A stretch of DNA of 64,000 bases, taken from NCBI GenBank assembly GCA_964036315.1, contig OZ038507.1, positions 60,955,502-61,019,501 of the forward strand, given 5' to 3'. Shown here piece by piece: positions 63,663 to 64,000 of this stretch. The translations under genes were made by a program, and so were the position numbers. Origin of the DNA: Acanthosepion esculentum. Its lineage: Eukaryota > Mollusca > Cephalopoda > Sepiida > Sepiidae. Each line of letters starts with the position of its first letter. The first letter of the stretch is position 1. The notes below the pieces were generated by a model. The model did no database searches. It was not told the DNA's origin and saw only the letters and a list, made by a program, of their open reading frames with translations.

Positions 63663-64000
63663 AAGCAAAAGATATAAATTTCTGCGAATCACTAGCCATT
63701 CTTTTGTTAATCTAATGCTAATGGTTTACAGTACGACGATGCCTCCAAAAAACTATTAGATTTTTTATGTATTTACATTTATTCTTTCGACTTCGTTAGG
63801 CCCGTTATTTATTTTCTTAGTTTTTGCCAGTCGTTTTCTGGTTTACAAGCAAACTCATCTCCACCAACCAACATTTTCCAAGTCGTCTCTTTTTTTTTCT
63901 TTCTCCTCCCCTCGCGAATCCCTGCCTATCCGACCGAAAGAGGGTCCACCTGTGAAAGTTGTACACAACTTTGTTTGTTTGGAGAGACGGGTGCAGAGGA
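63663..64000. other. Unique flanking sequence right of the satellites
   Basis: No tandem structure is seen. Base composition becomes less AT-rich from about 63,890 (CTCCTCCCCTCGCG, CTATCCGACCGAAAGAGG). A 16-bp near-palindrome, AAGTTGT-AC-ACAACTT, lies at about 63,957-63,972. On the minus strand an ATG at 63,874 opens a 21-codon frame to a TAA at 63,809-63,811, starting MLVGGDEFACKPENDW, with non-repetitive, protein-like composition. It could be a first exon or part of an exon; the evidence is too thin for a gene call. The window ends inside this region. Confidence 0.5.

Noticed and set aside
62841..63715. Overlapping 118-132 codon frames with a WKALLAITKRF-like repeat
   Set aside because: Translation of 68-bp satellite units; the same motif appears in different frames.

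Overview
The window is eukaryotic satellite DNA, with no supportable protein-coding or structural RNA gene. From base 1 to about 62,130 it is one head-to-tail tandem array of a roughly 180-bp AT-rich monomer (about 345 copies, all in one orientation). The left window edge cuts the array. Monomer length near one nucleosome repeat, multi-level higher-order repeats (HORs), sequence layering and a decayed edge are typical of centromeric or pericentromeric (sometimes subtelomeric) heterochromatin. I do not recognise either satellite family and cannot name the organism.

Layout: (1) 1-54,840, family A, the homogenised core, built of interleaved HOR blocks with offsets of about 0.54, 0.90, 1.08, 1.26, 1.44, 1.80, 1.98, 2.38, 2.69, 3.06, 3.41 and 3.78 kb; several copy pairs look identical or almost identical. 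(2) 54,840-55,435, transitional monomers mixing A and B states. (3) 55,436-59,240, family B, a CpG-richer relative; 19 consecutive monomers (55,801-59,220) keep exactly 180-bp pitch. (4) 59,240-62,130, about 16 decayed monomers in which two boxes stay readable. (5) 62,130-62,490, non-satellite DNA. (6) 62,495-63,662, an unrelated 68-bp satellite arranged as two copies of a seven-unit, 476-bp HOR. (7) 63,663-64,000, unique flank, probably the start of ordinary chromosome-arm sequence.

The many open frames across the array are a by-product of the monomer being 60 codons long: the frame stays open where the monomer tail reads ACARAAA instead of TTCATAA. Base changes hit all codon positions and single-base indels break the frame freely, so I annotate none as genes.

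Most interesting observations: a 21-bp dyad in most A monomers (CACTAT-N9-ATAGTG) that is missing from B yet reappears with both arms changed compensatorily in one edge monomer; a CpG-rich to CpG-poor shift from B to A that suggests past methylation-driven decay fixed by homogenisation; three telomere-like CCCTAA-type motifs per monomer; a 10-bp perfect palindrome in most 68-bp units; and recombination junctions that record how the array is rearranged.
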